The notes below the pieces were generated by a model. The model searched no databases. It saw nothing but the letters and a program-made list of their open reading frames with translations, and was not told where the DNA came from. From Pseudobutyrivibrio ruminis CF1b (lineage in GTDB: Bacteria; Bacillota; Clostridia; Lachnospirales; Lachnospiraceae), in NCBI RefSeq assembly GCF_000424005.1, contig NZ_AUJB01000009.1:372001-436000 (forward strand): 64,000 nucleotides of DNA. Direction: 5' to 3'. Below are positions 35,138 through 43,924 of this stretch, one piece after another. Made by a program: the position numbers and the translations under genes. Numbering within the stretch: position 1 is the first letter of the stretch; every line of letters begins with the position of its first letter.

Positions 35138-36207
35138 TTCAGGTACTCCTTTGTCTTGTTAATAAGTGGCTGTTCCACATAGTTGTATATTGCGATGGAC
35201 ATAGCCAGTGAAAGCAGGTAAACCACTACGAATACACGGTATGCTGACAAATCTGTAAAGTGAAGCATCAGCATGAAATGAAGCAGATACATTGAAAAGC
35301 TTACATTACCGATGAGAGTGAAAACTCTGTTGCCCATGAAGCGGCGAACAACATTGCCCTCTGAAAGAAGACACAAAATCATAATGGCAAGTGCCGCCAT
35401 ATATGTGATGAGAACAGGGTGTTCCCAACCTACGTGATAGCCTGTGAAGCGAGCATCGATTTTCGACATAATCTGCTCGGAACTTACAATAGAAAGAACC
35501 AGACAAAGTACCACATAGACCGAACCGAAAGCCGAGCAAAGAACAACAGTCTTCTCAGAAACATTCTCCTTTACAAGCTTTACAATCCTAAGCAAATAAG
35601 CAAACGCCATGCCCACTAAAAAGAGCCAGAGCCTAAGTGGGGAAGTGCTTCCATTTGCATAAAGGAAAAGTGCGGGCACCTTTGGCAAAATCTGATATGT
35701 GACAAATACAAGCAGATTTATAAAGGCAAACACTGCAAGATTCATCTGAAGTGCAGAAAGCTTTAGTGTCCCAATGAGCTTTTTGAAAGCTGCGATAATC
35801 AAAATCACAAATGGTGCAACGATATAGAAAATTATCTCCTGCTGAAGGAACCAAAGGTGGTTCTTGCTTTTGATGAAAAACATGTTTAACAAAAGACTGT
35901 TCTCAGTAGAGAAATCTCTGAAATCGAAAAATGCCAGCCCCCATGTGGCAAAGAACATGCAAAGCCAGCAGGCCGGGATGATGCGCACCAGGCGCTTTAC
36001 GTAGTAGCGGCCAAATTCCTTTGGCGAAAAGTATCCGTATTCAAAATTTTCCTGTGTAAAAGGCTGACATACGAAGAATCCGCTCATGGCAAAGAATATG
36101 TTGTTTCCTAATCCGCCCTGAGCCAGAAAACCGCAATGGGAAAGGATGATAAGGGTGATGGCCCAAAATCGAAGTCCCTGGATTGCGTTATTTTTGGACT
36201 GTTTCAT
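35134..36207 (-). CDS. Acyltransferase 3 family membrane protein (1)
   Basis: A 357-residue protein with about ten helices and the acyltransferase-3 start: NAIQGLRFWAITLIILSHCG (catalytic His in the first helix) followed by FFAMSGFFVCQPF. The family O-acetylates glycans or lipids. It forms a two-gene minus-strand unit with the LTA-synthase-like gene, so a shared substrate is likely. It is divergent from another acyltransferase at 36362. Confidence 0.88.
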   Translation of the reverse strand: MKQSKNNAIQGLRFWAITLIILSHCGFLAQGGLGNNIFFAMSGFFVCQPFTQENFEYGYFSPKEFGRYYVKRLVRIIPACWLCMFFATWGLAFFDFRDFSTENSLLLNMFFIKSKNHLWFLQQEIIFYIVAPFVILIIAAFKKLIGTLKLSALQMNLAVFAFINLLVFVTYQILPKVPALFLYANGSTSPLRLWLFLVGMAFAYLLRIVKLVKENVSEKTVVLCSAFGSVYVVLCLVLSIVSSEQIMSKIDARFTGYHVGWEHPVLITYMAALAIMILCLLSEGNVVRRFMGNRVFTLIGNVSFSMYLLHFMLMLHFTDLSAYRVFVVVYLLSLAMSIAIYNYVEQPLINKTKEYLN

Positions 36208-36296
36208 TTATATTATTCCCTTCAAAATTCGATGGTAAAATTCAAATTAAACTTATTGTGATTATACTATAGTGACCATTGAAAAAATAGGTAAAT

Positions 36297-36325
36297 TTGT
36301 ATGTGCTGTGGGTATATGATAAAAT
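36297..36325 (+). promoter_or_regulatory. Promoter for the 36362 operon
   Basis: TTGTAT (36297-36302), 17 bases, TAAAAT (36320-36325), inside the divergent region 36208-36361. A minus-strand TATAAT (36261-36266) may serve the other direction but lacks a clear -35 box. Confidence 0.55.
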
Positions 36326-36361
36326 GACTCCGTCAAAATTAATTTAATAAGGAACCGATTA

Positions 36362-37435
36362 ATGAATAATAAATGTACGTTAGAATCCCTGTCGCAGGGG
36401 ACTGATAACAATCTAAATCTGGTGAGACTGATTGCCGCCATGCTGGTAATGTACATGCATTCCTTCGCACTGTGTCAGGCAAATCTTGAGTCAGATTTAA
36501 TGTACACACTTACTTTCCACAAAGCACTTTCAGGTCAGGTAGGCGTGGATATTTTCTTTGTTATCAGCGGATTTTTAATTTATAGAAGCTACGACCGTAG
36601 CAACAAAATTGGTAAATATTTAAAGGCACGTTTTCTTAGAATATGGCCACTTATGGCACTGTTCGTTCTTTCTACGGCCTTTATTTTTGGCCCTGTGTAC
36701 ACATCACTTTCCAGGGAAGAATATTTTGCAGGTGATATCAAAGGATACCTGATGAATCTGGTTTTCATTTCATCTGAGACAAGACTTCCGGGGGTGTTTG
36801 CAAACCATATTAATCAAAGTGCAAACGGCAGTATCTGGACTCTTCAGTACGAGGTGCTTTGCTATCTGCTGGTGCTTTTGATGGTGCCAATTTTAAGAAA
36901 ATTCAAGAAGTTGATTTTTGCGATAATCGCAGTATCGGCAGGCATTTATCTGTACTTCAGCTACGGCTGCACGGCAGATACATTTCTTGGAGTTTCAAAA
37001 ACATTGTTTGTAAACTTTGGACGCCTCACTCTTCAGTTTGAAGTGGGCGTGCTTTACTATGTTTACAGGGACAAGATTGTTATGTCCATCAAGTGGTTTT
37101 TGGTGGCAGTGGCTGGTCTTGTGGCAGGCTCATATTTCTTGGATTACGAAATCGTATTTGCGATATTTGGAGCATATATAGTTTTGTATTTAGGCTTCAA
37201 TTATTACGGCATTTCAAAGATATACAATAAGGTGGGCGACATCAGCTACGGAGTGTACATCATGTCATTCTTCGTGCAGCAGCGTGTCATCGAATACCTC
37301 GGTGAGATTCCATACGGCTACAGAGCATATTACATGGATACCTACACCAATTTCTGGGTGTCAGTAGCTATCGTTGTGCCACTGGCGCTGATTAGCTGGC
37401 ATTGCTTTGAAAAACAACTTTTGAAATTAAAATAG
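36362..37435 (+). CDS. Acyltransferase 3 family membrane protein (2)
   Basis: Another ten-helix acyltransferase-3 protein, also 357 residues, with NNLNLVRLIAAMLVMYMHSF (His in helix 1), VGVDIFFVISGFLI and the RILRIWPLM-like segment after helix 2. Sequence similarity to the divergent neighbour is only at family level, so this is not a recent duplicate. AAGGA precedes the ATG. It is 8 bases before the tandem GT2 gene, implying joint expression and possibly acetylation of the glycan that enzyme builds. Confidence 0.88.
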   Translation: MNNKCTLESLSQGTDNNLNLVRLIAAMLVMYMHSFALCQANLESDLMYTLTFHKALSGQVGVDIFFVISGFLIYRSYDRSNKIGKYLKARFLRIWPLMALFVLSTAFIFGPVYTSLSREEYFAGDIKGYLMNLVFISSETRLPGVFANHINQSANGSIWTLQYEVLCYLLVLLMVPILRKFKKLIFAIIAVSAGIYLYFSYGCTADTFLGVSKTLFVNFGRLTLQFEVGVLYYVYRDKIVMSIKWFLVAVAGLVAGSYFLDYEIVFAIFGAYIVLYLGFNYYGISKIYNKVGDISYGVYIMSFFVQQRVIEYLGEIPYGYRAYYMDTYTNFWVSVAIVVPLALISWHCFEKQLLKLK

Positions 37436-37443
37436 GGAAAAAT

Positions 37444-39285
37444 ATGAACGAGATTAAAGAGTACAAGGAACCAACAAATAAAATTGAAAAGGGGTTGATG
37501 TATCTTCAGCACTACGGTGTGAGAAGAACTGTGACAAAGACCTTTTTAAAGGCCATCGGTCATGACCAGGAACACTACAGTTATCGCAAATTTTTAAAGG
37601 CTCATCCTGTTACAGAGGAGGAGCTTGATAAGCAGCGTCATACCGTATTTACGTATAATCCTGTAATCAGTATCGTAATTCCTCTTTACAACACACCGGA
37701 GAATTTCCTTGTTGAGCTGATTCAGTCATTCACAGCCCAGACCTATCCAAACTGGCAGCTCTGCCTTGGCGACGGCAGTCCAAAGGAAGGCCTGAAGGAT
37801 ATCATTTTAAAGGCTACAGGTGGACAGTGGGACGACAGAATTGTCTACAAAAAGCTGGAGGGCAACACAGGAATTGCCGGAAATACTAATGCAGCCCTGG
37901 AGCTTGCCACAGGTTCGTTCATCGGATTTACAGACCATGATGACCTTATCACTCCTGATGCAATGTTTTATATTGCAAAGGCTTTGAACGAGGACAACAC
38001 TATCGAGGCTATATATTCCGATGAGGATAAAATCGATATGGAGGGCAAGGAATATTTCCTTCCTCATTTTAAGTCGGATTTCAATCTTGACCTTTTGTGC
38101 TCACATAATTACATCACTCATCTTTTCGTTGCCAGAGCTGATTTGGTAAAGGCCAGCGGCGGAATTAAGTCTGAGTTTGATGGTGCACAGGATCATGATT
38201 TTGACCTTAGAATTTTGGAACAGTGCAAGAACATTTACCATATTCCTCGTGTGCTTTATCACTGGCGTACACATCCACTTTCTACAGCGGATCACCCAGA
38301 GGCAAAGATGTATGCCTATGAGAATGGACGCCGCGCAGTGGAGGAGCACTACAAGAGAATCGGTGTGCCAGCCAGAGTGGAGCTGGATACACATTTGGGA
38401 TATTACCGCACTATTTATGAGTGGCCAGACACACCACTTCTTTCTATCGTAATTCCGAATATGAATCACTGCAGAGATTTGCAGCAGTGTATCGACAGTA
38501 TTACTGAGAAAACAGACTATAAGAATATTCAGTTTGTGATTGTGGAAAATAATTCTGATGAGGCGGCTCTTTTCGATTACTACAAAGAGCTGGAAATCAG
38601 AACAGATATCAATGCCAAGATAGTAGATTTTACAAAGGCTTTCCCTGAGACAAAGGGACAGTTTAATTTCTCTGCGCTGGTTAATTTCGGTGTGGAAAAT
38701 GCAGATGGAGAATACATTCTTCTTCTTAACAACGACACCAGAATGATTAACAAAAATGCCATCTCAGAGATGATGGGATTTGTGAGAAGAAATGACGTTG
38801 GTGCTGTTGGCGCCAGATTATATTATGGCAACAATACTGTTCAGCATGCCGGCCTTATCTTAGGACTTGGCGGAGTTGCTAATTCACAGTTCCACGGAAG
38901 CGGAAGAGAGCAGGTGGGATATTTCTACCGCAGTACCTGTGTCCAGGATTTATCAGCAGTTACAGGTGCATGCCTTCTTACAAGCAAAGCAGATTATGAA
39001 AGCGTGGGCGGATTCGACGAGAAGCTTGCAGTGGCATTTAACGATGTGGATTACTGCCTGAAGCTTAGAGCCAAGGATTTACTTTGCGTCTACACACCAT
39101 TTGCTGAGTGGTATCACTTAGAGTCCCTTAGTCGTGGACTTGACCACGCAGACCCAGCAAAGAAGGCCCGCATGGACAAGGAGACAGAGTACTTTATGTC
39201 AAAGTGGAAGGATGTGTATGAGAAGGGGGATCCATACTACAATCCAAATCTTTCACTGACAAAATTTGACTATTCATTTGAGTAG
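37444..39285 (+). CDS. Tandem-GT2 glycosyltransferase, 613 aa
   Basis: Two GT2 domains: VISIVIPLYNTPENFL with FTDHDDL (first, about 73-270) and LLSIVIPNMNHCRDL with LLNNDTRM (second, about 335-590), ending GGFDEKLAVAFNDVDYCLKL. It closely parallels the C-terminal 530 residues of the 31024 protein, down to YNPNLS near the end, so the two are paralogues. Such enzymes extend rhamnose-type polymers. GGGAAAAAT precedes the ATG. Confidence 0.88.
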   Translation: MNEIKEYKEPTNKIEKGLMYLQHYGVRRTVTKTFLKAIGHDQEHYSYRKFLKAHPVTEEELDKQRHTVFTYNPVISIVIPLYNTPENFLVELIQSFTAQTYPNWQLCLGDGSPKEGLKDIILKATGGQWDDRIVYKKLEGNTGIAGNTNAALELATGSFIGFTDHDDLITPDAMFYIAKALNEDNTIEAIYSDEDKIDMEGKEYFLPHFKSDFNLDLLCSHNYITHLFVARADLVKASGGIKSEFDGAQDHDFDLRILEQCKNIYHIPRVLYHWRTHPLSTADHPEAKMYAYENGRRAVEEHYKRIGVPARVELDTHLGYYRTIYEWPDTPLLSIVIPNMNHCRDLQQCIDSITEKTDYKNIQFVIVENNSDEAALFDYYKELEIRTDINAKIVDFTKAFPETKGQFNFSALVNFGVENADGEYILLLNNDTRMINKNAISEMMGFVRRNDVGAVGARLYYGNNTVQHAGLILGLGGVANSQFHGSGREQVGYFYRSTCVQDLSAVTGACLLTSKADYESVGGFDEKLAVAFNDVDYCLKLRAKDLLCVYTPFAEWYHLESLSRGLDHADPAKKARMDKETEYFMSKWKDVYEKGDPYYNPNLSLTKFDYSFE

Positions 39286-39338
39286 GTTTTTTATTAGGCA
39301 CATCATTATATTTTGTAGATAATAAAAGGAATAACCAT

Positions 39339-39375
39339 TATAATATAAGGTAATAAATTACTTGGGGAAGTAATT
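39339..39375 (+). promoter_or_regulatory. Possible promoter and hairpin before the split transferase
   Basis: TATAAT (39339-39344) lacks a well-placed -35 box. It is followed by a perfect hairpin AATTACTT-GGGG-AAGTAATT (39356-39375). The hairpin would be in the leader of the gene at 39413. Confidence 0.35.
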
Positions 39376-39412
39376 GGGGTTTTACTTAAAATAGTGTATT
39401 GGGAGAATTGTC

Positions 39413-40105
39413 TTGTACAAGAAAAAGAAGCGCTCGTGGGTAAAGCATCTCGACTTTATTCTGCTGGACATGTTGGCTGCAGAGATTGCACTGTTCATTG
39501 GTGTTTTTGTTAAGTTTGAAGGTGCAATTATATTTGTCAGCAGATTTGACCATTATCCTTTATACGAAGATATGGCGATGCTGCTGCCATTTATCGATTT
39601 GGCAGGAGTTCTTTTTACAGAGACTTACACGGGTATTTTACGACGAACAAAATATCAGGAAGCGATTTCTACCATTGGTCACTGCTTTGTAAACGTACTG
39701 GGAATTCTGTTATACATGCAGGCTATGCAGACCACATTCTTCTACTCAAGATTTGCTCTTGGCGTAGCTGGTGTAGCAATGGTAATCATTTCCTATATAT
39801 TTAGATGCGGATGGAAACGTGTTATCCGCAGGAGAATGCTGCAGGATGTCAATAAGACATCCCTTATTGTGGTGGCTGAATCTACTACAGTGGATGCCTG
39901 TCTGGCTGAGCTTGCCCACAGCCCATACTACGAATTTAAGGTAAATGGTGTGGCTGTGGTTGATAAGGACATGACAGGGCAGGTGATTCAGGGAATTCTT
40001 GTTGTGGCATCTGCTGACACTTTATTTGAATATCTTAGAACCAACGTGGTGGACGAGGTGTTCCTTGATGGCAATACAAGAGCCAGCGAGGAGAACCTGG
40101 CATGA
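39413..40105 (+). CDS. Initiating glycosylphosphotransferase, N-terminal part, ended by in-frame TGA
   Basis: TTG 39413 with GGGAGA six bases upstream begins a WbaP/WcaJ-type protein: four helices (about 12-140), then the cytoplasmic nucleotide-binding-like domain (ILVVASADTLFEYLRTNVVDEVFL). The frame stops at TGA 40103-40105 and continues without any shift in the next feature. Joined, the two would give a normal polyprenyl glycosylphosphotransferase of about 474 residues. Either this is a nonsense mutation, a sequence error or strain-specific switch, or two polypeptides are made. Confidence 0.75.
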   Translation: MYKKKKRSWVKHLDFILLDMLAAEIALFIGVFVKFEGAIIFVSRFDHYPLYEDMAMLLPFIDLAGVLFTETYTGILRRTKYQEAISTIGHCFVNVLGILLYMQAMQTTFFYSRFALGVAGVAMVIISYIFRCGWKRVIRRRMLQDVNKTSLIVVAESTTVDACLAELAHSPYYEFKVNGVAVVDKDMTGQVIQGILVVASADTLFEYLRTNVVDEVFLDGNTRASEENLA

Positions 40106-40108
40106 CGT

Positions 40109-40837
40109 TTGGTTGAGCAGGGACTGACAGTTCATGTGTCCCTCATTCACACAGACAATCTTATGCCAAACAGAATAATGGAGACTTATGGTCGCTATGT
40201 AGTGCTGACCACAAGTATGCATATAGCCAATAATCGTCAGGCATTTTGCAAGAGATTTGGAGATATACTGGGTTCGATTATAGGACTGGTTTTTGTGGTG
40301 ATTGCCTTTATCATTTTTGCACCAATTATCAAAATCCAGTCCAAGGGACCTGTATTTTTCAGTCAGACCAGAATCGGTAAAAATGGACGTAAGTTTAAAT
40401 TCTATAAATTCAGAACCATGTACATGGATGCGGAGGAGCGAAAGAAGGAGCTGATGGAGCAAAACGAAATCAGCGGAAATATGTTTAAGATGGAAAATGA
40501 TCCGCGCATTATTCCAATAGGACATTTTATGCGTAAGTATTCCATCGATGAGCTGCCTCAGTTTTGGAATGTTTTGAAAGGTGATATGGCAATCGTTGGA
40601 ACCAGACCACCTCTTGAGGATGAGTATGAAAATTATGCTCTTCATCATAAGGCTCGTCTTTCAATTAAACCGGGGCTTACAGGAATGTGGCAGGTCAGCG
40701 GACGAAGCGACATCACTGATTTTGAGGATGTGGTGGCACTGGATACCCAGTATATTTCCAACTGGTCGCTGATGCTGGATTTGAAGATATTACTTAAAAC
40801 TGTTGCTGTTGTGCTTGGAGGAAAGGGATCGAAATAA
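40109..40837 (+). CDS. Initiating glycosylphosphotransferase, C-terminal catalytic part
   Basis: In the same frame as the previous feature. It has the complete bacterial sugar-transferase domain: one membrane helix (about 55-75), then FFSQTRIGKNGRKFKFYKFRTM, NDPRIIPIGHFMRKYSIDELPQ, VGTRPPLEDE and KPGLTGMWQVSGR. This domain moves a sugar phosphate to undecaprenyl phosphate and works alone in small relatives such as PglC. A TTG at 40109 and later ATG codons could start it, but no good ribosome-binding site is seen; GAGGAG at 40087 is 16 bases from the TTG. Stop overlaps the next ATG. Confidence 0.75.
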   Translation: MVEQGLTVHVSLIHTDNLMPNRIMETYGRYVVLTTSMHIANNRQAFCKRFGDILGSIIGLVFVVIAFIIFAPIIKIQSKGPVFFSQTRIGKNGRKFKFYKFRTMYMDAEERKKELMEQNEISGNMFKMENDPRIIPIGHFMRKYSIDELPQFWNVLKGDMAIVGTRPPLEDEYENYALHHKARLSIKPGLTGMWQVSGRSDITDFEDVVALDTQYISNWSLMLDLKILLKTVAVVLGGKGSK

Positions 40838-42186
40838 TGAGCGATGCTTATTTTTCTCTGGTGGTTTGGACTACGGATACTGACATGGACCAGTTTAAGG
40901 ATATGCTGGAGTCCATCGACCAACAGGATTATCGTGAATTCGAATTATATATTTTGGACAACAACCCAAGCAACGAGCTGGAGGTTACCATTAAGGAATT
41001 CTTCCCTGACATCGTTGATAAGGTTCATTATCGCCGTCTGAAAAAGAAGAATGGCGGAGCCTATGCCTATAATATAGGAATACATTTTGCAGAAGGCTCC
41101 CATTTGGTTTTCCTGGGACAGCACGACAGACTTGGCGGGAACACTCTGAGTTCTTTCAATGAAAAGATTCAGGGGCTGGAAGGCGACGCCTACATTATCT
41201 ACAGCGACCACGATGAGCTTGTGGGGCTGGACAGAATGAATCCTCACTTTAAAAGTGATTTTAATAAGGAACTTTTTTTGCAGACAAATTATATAGGAGA
41301 GTTTTTGTGCATCTCAAAGGGGCTTGTAAGACAGATTGGCGAGTTCAATGAGAAGGCAAAATATTCCTATATATATGAATATATTTTAAGAGCAGTTTTT
41401 AAAAATTTCGAAATCGCTCATGTACCATCTCTTCTTTATCATAAGAGAACCTCTACGAAGGGAATGACAAAGGAAGAACGGCAGGAGGCTACATATTCTG
41501 CCAAGGAACACTTGGCTTTAGCATTATCGTATTTACGAAGCAACGGAATAGTATGCGACGGACGAATAGACCAGTCTTTGAAGAAGTGGCACATCGATTA
41601 TGATGACACCAGCTTCAGAAGATTTGGTAAAGACTACATGTTTTTGCGTGAGGATAATGTGAGACTCTTCACCAGAAACAACGTAAAGAAAATGTACGGC
41701 TATCTTTGCCAGCCGGACGTGGCTGTAGTTGGTGTGCGTTTTTTAGGCAAAGGATTTACCTATGATAATGCTGGCTACATTATCGGCGAAGATGGTACTG
41801 AGTATCCGGCCTTTCATGGGCAGCGAATTTTCAGGGATACCTATGAGGGCTTGGGAAGCATGCCAAGAGACGTGGCCATGGTGGATGGTGGTTGCTGTAT
41901 GATTGATGCAAAGGTATACAGAATGCTTCACGGTTTTGATAAGAATCTTTCTGGCAGGGATGCCATGCTTGATTTTTGTCTGAGAGCAAAAGCTAAAGGA
42001 TACAGGACTGTAGTGGTGCCACGAGTTATCGCCAGATATAAAGATAAAAATAATGAAACCACTCAGGAAAGCCACGACAGACTTATGGAAAAACATGGTG
42101 ATTACATTCAGCAGGGGGATTGCTTCTATAATAAGAACCTTCCTCTTGGAGTAGAAAATTATGTCCTTCCAGGTGCTTCAGAATAA
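40837..42186 (+). CDS. Divergent GT2-related protein lacking usual catalytic motifs, 449 aa
   Basis: The order of segments parallels the tandem-GT2 protein at 37444: YSLVVWTT-like start, YSDHDELVGLDRMNPHFKSD, NYIGEFLCIS, then VAVVGVRFLG, DNAGYIIGEDG and VDGGCCMIDAKVYRMLHGFD. However, the first domain has QHDR where relatives have DHDD, and the first half of the second GT2 domain (with LLNNDT) is missing. It may be an altered transferase or a non-catalytic partner. It overlaps the split transferase by one base. Confidence 0.72.
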   Translation: MSDAYFSLVVWTTDTDMDQFKDMLESIDQQDYREFELYILDNNPSNELEVTIKEFFPDIVDKVHYRRLKKKNGGAYAYNIGIHFAEGSHLVFLGQHDRLGGNTLSSFNEKIQGLEGDAYIIYSDHDELVGLDRMNPHFKSDFNKELFLQTNYIGEFLCISKGLVRQIGEFNEKAKYSYIYEYILRAVFKNFEIAHVPSLLYHKRTSTKGMTKEERQEATYSAKEHLALALSYLRSNGIVCDGRIDQSLKKWHIDYDDTSFRRFGKDYMFLREDNVRLFTRNNVKKMYGYLCQPDVAVVGVRFLGKGFTYDNAGYIIGEDGTEYPAFHGQRIFRDTYEGLGSMPRDVAMVDGGCCMIDAKVYRMLHGFDKNLSGRDAMLDFCLRAKAKGYRTVVVPRVIARYKDKNNETTQESHDRLMEKHGDYIQQGDCFYNKNLPLGVENYVLPGASE

Positions 42187-42241
42187 ATAGTAAACGCAAT
42201 TCTTAAGATTTATTAAGATTTGTCTAAAACAGATAGAATTC

Positions 42242-42271
42242 TTGACAACCTACAAACCATTAGAGTAGACT
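42242..42271 (+). promoter_or_regulatory. Promoter for the LCP gene
   Basis: TTGACA (42242-42247), 18-base spacer, TAGACT (42266-42271). The -10 box is only partly consensus. Confidence 0.45.
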
Positions 42272-42279
42272 AAACCATA

Positions 42280-42315
42280 ATGCTGTCATGAAAATGGCAG
42301 CATAAAATTTTTTTT
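42280..42315 (+). terminator. Leader hairpin before the LCP gene
   Basis: ATGCTGTCAT-GAAA-ATGGCAGCAT, a 10-bp stem with one wobble pair, then AAAA and eight T. It is downstream of the promoter and 29 bases before the gene, so it may attenuate it or end read-through from the glycan operon. Confidence 0.6.
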
Positions 42316-42343
42316 AAAATAAGAATGGAGAACTAGGAGTAAG

Positions 42344-43900
42344 ATGAGTAATTTTGATGATTACGATTTTGACTTGGACAGAGATTTCAATTCCCAGCGT
42401 GGACTTGATCTCGATGATGAATTAGATATGTATGATTACGATCCAGATGTAAGACGCAGAAGACCAGAGGGCAGCCGCCCATCAGGAGCTCGTCGTCCAG
42501 CAGGTTCACGTCCTGCAGCTTCAAGAAGCAGTCAGCCTCGTCAGGGGGCACCAAGACGTCGCCCAGAGGGCAATCGTCCACAGCAGGGCAGAAGACCAGA
42601 AGGTGGCAGACCTTCAGGCAGTCGCTCAGCCGGTTCGCGTTCAGGAAATGGCCGTCCTTCAGTGACACGTCCAGATGGCGGACGCGCATCTTCAAGAGCA
42701 ACAGCTGACAGACGCAGCAGCCGCCCATCAAACAGCCGTCCAGCGGGAAGAAAGAAGACTAGCAAAGCAGCACAGAAGAAAAAGAACAGAAGAACAATCA
42801 TTATTATAGAGATAGTTATTTTATTAATCCTTGCAATCGTTATTTACTTCTGGAGTAAATTTGGCAAGGTTAACTGGGACAACATCAATATGGAGCAGGT
42901 TAAGTCAAACGAACTTGATGCAGCTACAGAAGAGGTTCTCAGCAATTACAAGACTATTGCACTGTTCGGTGTTGATAACCGTTCAAACGGAAAGCTCGAC
43001 AGTGGTAACTCAGATGCTATCATCCTTGTTTCTATTAACAATGATACAAAGGATGTTAAGATGCTTTCAGTACAGCGTGATACTTACCTTCAGGTTGAGA
43101 AGGACTTATATCGTAAGTGTAATTACGCTTATAACCATGGTGGAGTTGAGCAGGCTCTTGAGATGCTTAACACAAACCTTGATATCAAGATTGACGGATA
43201 CGTGGCAGTTGACTTCTATGCCCTTGCTACTATCGTAGACTGTCTCGATGGTCTCGATCTTGAAATCACACAGAAGATGATTACTACAAACAATCCTGAG
43301 ACAGGACAGAACGCTCTTGCAGGTTACATCGCAGAGGTTGAGAACATCCTTAATTACTATCCAAACGAGGAAGAGGGATGGAAGTACTCAGACTGCTACT
43401 TCGACAGCCCTGGTACATATCACTTAAACGGTGCTCAGGTAGTAGGTTTCTGTAGAAACAGATATGCTGTAAATAACGACTATGGCCGTGCTGAGAATCA
43501 GCGTATGGTTATTAAGATGATTGTTGAGAAGGCTAAGCATGCTTCACCTTCACAGTTGAATGACATTGCTGATAAGGTATTCCCTAAGATTGCTACCAGC
43601 CTTTCATTCTCACAGTGTGTAGGCATGGCTACAGATGTTGGAAAATACAATATGGCAGAGTCTTCAGGCTTCCCATTTGCACTTAAGACAAAGACAGTTA
43701 GCAAGAAGACAGGTAGTGTTGTAGTTCCTTGTACACTTACATCAAACGTTGCTCAGCTTCATAAGTTCCTGTATGATCAGGATGATTATGATCCTACTGA
43801 TGATGTGGTTGATGTTATCAGTGAGCACATCAAATCAGAGACGGGCTTGAGTGAATCAAGTGCAGAAATAACACAGGCAACAGACGGTTCAGGCCAGTAG
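42344..43900 (+). CDS. LytR-CpsA-Psr family glycan ligase with Arg/Ser/Pro-rich cytoplasmic tail
   Basis: The first 140 residues are acidic (DDYDFDLDRDFN) and then a low-complexity Arg/Pro/Ser/Gly segment; a helix at about 149-167 anchors the protein; the LCP domain follows (IALFGVDNRS, DAIILVSIN, SVQRDTYLQV, HLNGAQVVGFCRNRYAVNNDYGR with the conserved arginines). LCP enzymes attach lipid-linked glycans to peptidoglycan. Its place right after the polysaccharide locus suggests that product as substrate. The disordered tail is probably intracellular. AGGAG precedes the ATG. Confidence 0.92.
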   Translation: MSNFDDYDFDLDRDFNSQRGLDLDDELDMYDYDPDVRRRRPEGSRPSGARRPAGSRPAASRSSQPRQGAPRRRPEGNRPQQGRRPEGGRPSGSRSAGSRSGNGRPSVTRPDGGRASSRATADRRSSRPSNSRPAGRKKTSKAAQKKKNRRTIIIIEIVILLILAIVIYFWSKFGKVNWDNINMEQVKSNELDAATEEVLSNYKTIALFGVDNRSNGKLDSGNSDAIILVSINNDTKDVKMLSVQRDTYLQVEKDLYRKCNYAYNHGGVEQALEMLNTNLDIKIDGYVAVDFYALATIVDCLDGLDLEITQKMITTNNPETGQNALAGYIAEVENILNYYPNEEEGWKYSDCYFDSPGTYHLNGAQVVGFCRNRYAVNNDYGRAENQRMVIKMIVEKAKHASPSQLNDIADKVFPKIATSLSFSQCVGMATDVGKYNMAESSGFPFALKTKTVSKKTGSVVVPCTLTSNVAQLHKFLYDQDDYDPTDDVVDVISEHIKSETGLSESSAEITQATDGSGQ

Positions 43901-43924
43901 TTAACAGAATAAGAGGAATTAATT

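Noticed and set aside
40103-40105. TGA as a selenocysteine codon
   Set aside because: No selenoprotein is known in this transferase family and no stem-loop of the bacterial SECIS type is evident right after the TGA.
42450-42770. Short repetitive sequence resembling a repeat array
   Set aside because: It is the Arg/Pro/Ser/Gly-rich cytoplasmic tail of the LCP protein, in frame; there are no regularly spaced identical repeats, so no CRISPR.
43901-43924. glmS ribozyme
   Set aside because: Only 24 bases lie before glmS, far too short for the ribozyme.
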